64,000 nt of DNA from Enchytraeus crypticus (lineage: Eukaryota; Annelida; Clitellata; Enchytraeida; Enchytraeidae), in NCBI GenBank assembly GCA_905160935.1, contig CAJHZI010000422.1, positions 235,001 to 299,000 of the forward strand, given 5' to 3'. Under the pieces are notes generated by a model. That model saw nothing but the letters and a program-made list of their open reading frames with translations. It had not been told where the DNA came from and ran no database searches. Position numbers and translations under genes: made by a program. Below are positions 61,831-64,000 of this stretch, piece after piece (the first letter of the stretch is position 1; each line of letters opens with the position of its first letter).

Positions 61831-62052
61831 AGTTTAATTAACTGTAATTCTGCGACAGTTTTGCTGAACTACTATAGTCCCAGATCTCAGCTCTTTAATT
61901 GATCACGATTGATTGATTACATTTCAGCATCGATCAGATCGGATGGGTAATCTCCATTGTGCGCGTATATAGTAAAACTTGCCGATGACCGCACGAGGTG
62001 TTAACGGGTGACTGACTACATCTTATTTATAGACAACAGCAACACTGTTACC

Positions 62053-63709
62053 ATGCTGCTCTCAAGTCTCCTACTCTTTAGTATCATCCACTGTCACAGC
62101 GCCAGTGCTACCAATGACTGGCAGAAAACTGATGAGATAAATATCAAAGACCTTGACCTTTCCGATCACGTGATCTCACGGGATTACCCCGGATCACTCG
62201 CCGATGAGACTCGTAGAGAAGTTTTCCAGGTGGAAGGTGGAGAACATCGAAGACGTGGTGGAAAGAACCGGAGCAGAGGACAGCGGCAAGTAAAAAGCGA
62301 CGATCTCTATCAGAACACTGACGTCATAGCAGACAGCCAGTCAAATCCCTATGAGGCCAGACTCGCAAACAATGACGTCATGATGCAAGACGGCGTCCGA
62401 ATGAACAACGACGTAGCACGCGAGAGTGACATCGTGTTGAGAAATGACGTCAAGCAGCGAGATGACGTCATAGACAAGTATGACGTCACTGATGACTGTC
62501 TCGTGAGCCCTGCTGACTACCTGTGGGCCAGACAGCTGATCCAGTCAGCGAGGTCAAATAGGTCGAGTGTTCATCTGTTGCGCTATGAGCTCCTGCCACA
62601 GCTGGAAGAGACCGCCTCAGAGTTGGGAGATTTCAAGAGGGACAACAGCACGCCCTACTATAGGCCTCAGGTCTGGTTCAGAACCTTCTCCAAGCACGGG
62701 CAGCTACTGCTCTCACTGCCTTTCTCATACGAGGCGCTATCACTCAATCTACTAGGTAAGCTACTTTATTATCACTTTCTCAATCTACTAGGCAAACTAC
62801 TTTATTATCACTTTCTCAATCTACTAGGTAAACTGATTTATTATCACTTTCTCAATCTACTAGGTATACTACTTTATTATCTCTGCTCTACTAGATAATC
62901 TCCCTCAAGCTACTCGGTTAGCTTGTGTGTTATCTCTTCTCTACTAGATAATCTCCCTCAATCTACTCGGTTAGCTTGTGTGTTATCTGTTCTCTACTTG
63001 ATAATCTCCCTCAAGCTACTCGGTTAGCTTGTGTGTTATCTCTTCTCTACTAGATAATCTCCCTCAATCTACTCGGTTAGCTTGTGTGTTATCTGTTCTC
63101 TACTTGATAATCTCCCTCAAGCTACTCGGTTAGCTTGTGTGTTATCTCTTCTCTACTAGATAATCTCCCTCAATCTACTCGGTTAGCTTGCTGTTATCTG
63201 TTCTCTACAATCTACTGGATTAGCTTTTGTGTTATCTCTTCTCTAGACATGTTCTCCCTCAATCTACTCGGTTAGCTTGTGTGTTATCTGTTCTCTACTT
63301 GGTAATCTCCATCAATCTACTAGGTTAGCTTGTGTGTTATCTGTTCTCTGCTAGGCGCTCTTCTTCAATCTACTGGATTAGCTTTTGTGTTATCTCTTCT
63401 CTAGACATGTTCTTCCTCAATCTGCTAGGTTAGCCTATGTGTTATCACTTCTCTACTGATTGATTGATTGATTGACTAACTAGCTGATTGATTGATTAAT
63501 TAGGAGCAGGCATGAAGCGAGTCACAGTGAAGATGATAGACTCCAGGCCTGGGTGTTTCAGACAGCTGTCGCACGCTGATCAGGTGAGAGCAATGAGGCG
63601 AATGCTCATTCATGACTTCGTGGATGTCAGTTCGCCGCAGTTTATAAAGAGCGAGCAACAACAACAAGAGCTGGCCTGGCTAGTTAATGATAACGACCTC
63701 TGTAGTCAG
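62053..63709 (+). CDS. Unrecognised predicted secreted or luminal protein, 5' part
   Basis: Two exons: 62053-62755 (donor GTAAGC, phase 1) and 63504-63709 (acceptor TTAG, donor GTTTGT), 303 residues so far; the gene continues past the window. I chose ATG 62053 (context TTACCATGC), because the protein then begins MLLSSLLLFSIIHCHSASA, a good signal peptide. An in-frame ATG at 62008 would add 15 residues. After the signal comes a low-complexity, charged region with five Asn/Asp-Asp-Val repeats (residues ~90-145). It is followed by a more ordered part, CLVSPADYLWARQLIQSARS, LLRYELLPQLEETASELGDF and PQVWFRTFSKHGQLLLSLPF. Exon 2 encodes VKMIDSRPGCFRQLSH and HDFVDVSSPQFIKSE. I do not recognise the family. 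The first donor is tandemly duplicated. Confidence 0.72.
62741..62893 (+). repeat. Donor edge of the last gene's first exon in four copies
   Basis: The 39-bp unit TCTCAATCTACTAGGTAAGC plus TACTTTATTATCACTT begins in the last coding bases (true donor 62756) and repeats at ~62795 (GGCAAAC), 62834 (GGTAAAC) and ~62870 (GGTATAC). Three of four keep a GT. The frame stays open through the array (NLLGKLLYYHFL repeats) and stops at 62898. Confidence 0.92.
62893..63450. repeat. Minisatellite related to the donor array
   Basis: About nine ~60-bp units of CTCAATCTACTCGGTTAGCT, TGTGTGTTATCTSTTCTCTA and CTWGATAATCTCC. CAATCTACT-GGTTAG is a diverged copy of the exon edge CAATCTACTAGGTAAG, so the whole intron has probably grown from it. 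Confidence 0.88.
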
Positions 63710-64000
63710 GTTTGTTTTAGAATTTCTGCTGTTTTTTGCAGTTCTAGAATCTAAATTTTAAGTACAATAAGTGATAGACTGGTGTCCTTAGTTTGCATTG
63801 CACTAAATCAAAGAGATTTAAGTCATTAAATGAGTTTATATTCATTGGTGTGTTACCGTTGATAGTCAAGGGTAACAAAATAATCACGAAAATAAGAAAA
63901 CAACGAGAAACTATTAAAAAGCATAAAAATAAAAGTTGAAAATAGGGAATTATTAATATGTAGGCCTAACGTCATTAAAGTCTGCAGAACGAGGTTGGTG

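Noticed and set aside
62008..62052. Upstream in-frame ATG of the last gene as the start
   Set aside because: The downstream ATG has better context and directly precedes a signal peptide. The upstream one would put 15 polar residues before it, and TTATTTATAG at 62022-62031 looks like a splice acceptor or leader sequence.

Overview
This is eukaryotic nuclear DNA from an invertebrate animal. The genes are split by many GT-AG introns, the encoded proteins are animal ones (an RGK-type GTPase, CCDC102, TRAPPC8, ANAPC11), the intergenic DNA is AT-rich, and there are tRNA-derived SINEs, non-LTR retrotransposon fragments, hAT-like elements and a very high load of mini- and microsatellites. The phylum cannot be fixed from the sequence. 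There are no prokaryotic operons and no CRISPR array.

Layout. 1-6.6 kb: minisatellites and retroposon debris, probably intron or upstream sequence of the next gene. 6.6-7.6 kb (+): the 3' part of an RGK (Rem/Rad/Gem/Kir) small GTPase gene. 7.6-16.5 kb: repeats, a 723-bp hAT-like element, and three copies of an unnamed ~370-bp repeat. 16.5-20.8 kb (+): complete CCDC102-like coiled-coil gene, 7 exons, 593 residues. 21-26.5 kb: SINE and LINE remnants. 26.5-51.0 kb (+): complete TRAPPC8 gene reconstructed as 28 exons, 1,522 residues, every junction phase-consistent. 52.9-55.4 kb (-): ANAPC11, the RING subunit of the anaphase-promoting complex, convergent with TRAPPC8. 55.7-57.1 kb (-): nine tRNA-Pro(UGG) genes in a perfect 167-bp tandem array. 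57-62 kb: AT-rich DNA and minisatellites. 62.0 kb to the end (+): 5' part of an unrecognised gene with a predicted signal peptide.

The genes are unrelated housekeeping or signalling genes and do not form a pathway: TRAPPC8 acts in the TRAPPIII trafficking and autophagy complex, ANAPC11 in ubiquitin ligation during mitosis, CCDC102 probably at the cytoskeleton or centrosome, RGK in calcium-channel and cytoskeleton regulation.

The most unusual signal is structural. At a large fraction of exon boundaries (at least eight in TRAPPC8, and others in ANAPC11, CCDC102 and the last gene) a block made of the intron end (often a TTGA repeat), the splice site and the first or last ~10-50 bases of the exon is tandemly duplicated two to seven times, giving arrays of decoy splice sites. 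A second theme is a retroposon network. A tRNA-derived SINE (14 copies) shares its 3' tail, GAGGAAAC-GACGTTAA, with a LINE whose reverse transcriptase lies in TRAPPC8 intron 5. Each retroposon family ends in its own microsatellite, which may explain where the intronic microsatellites come from.
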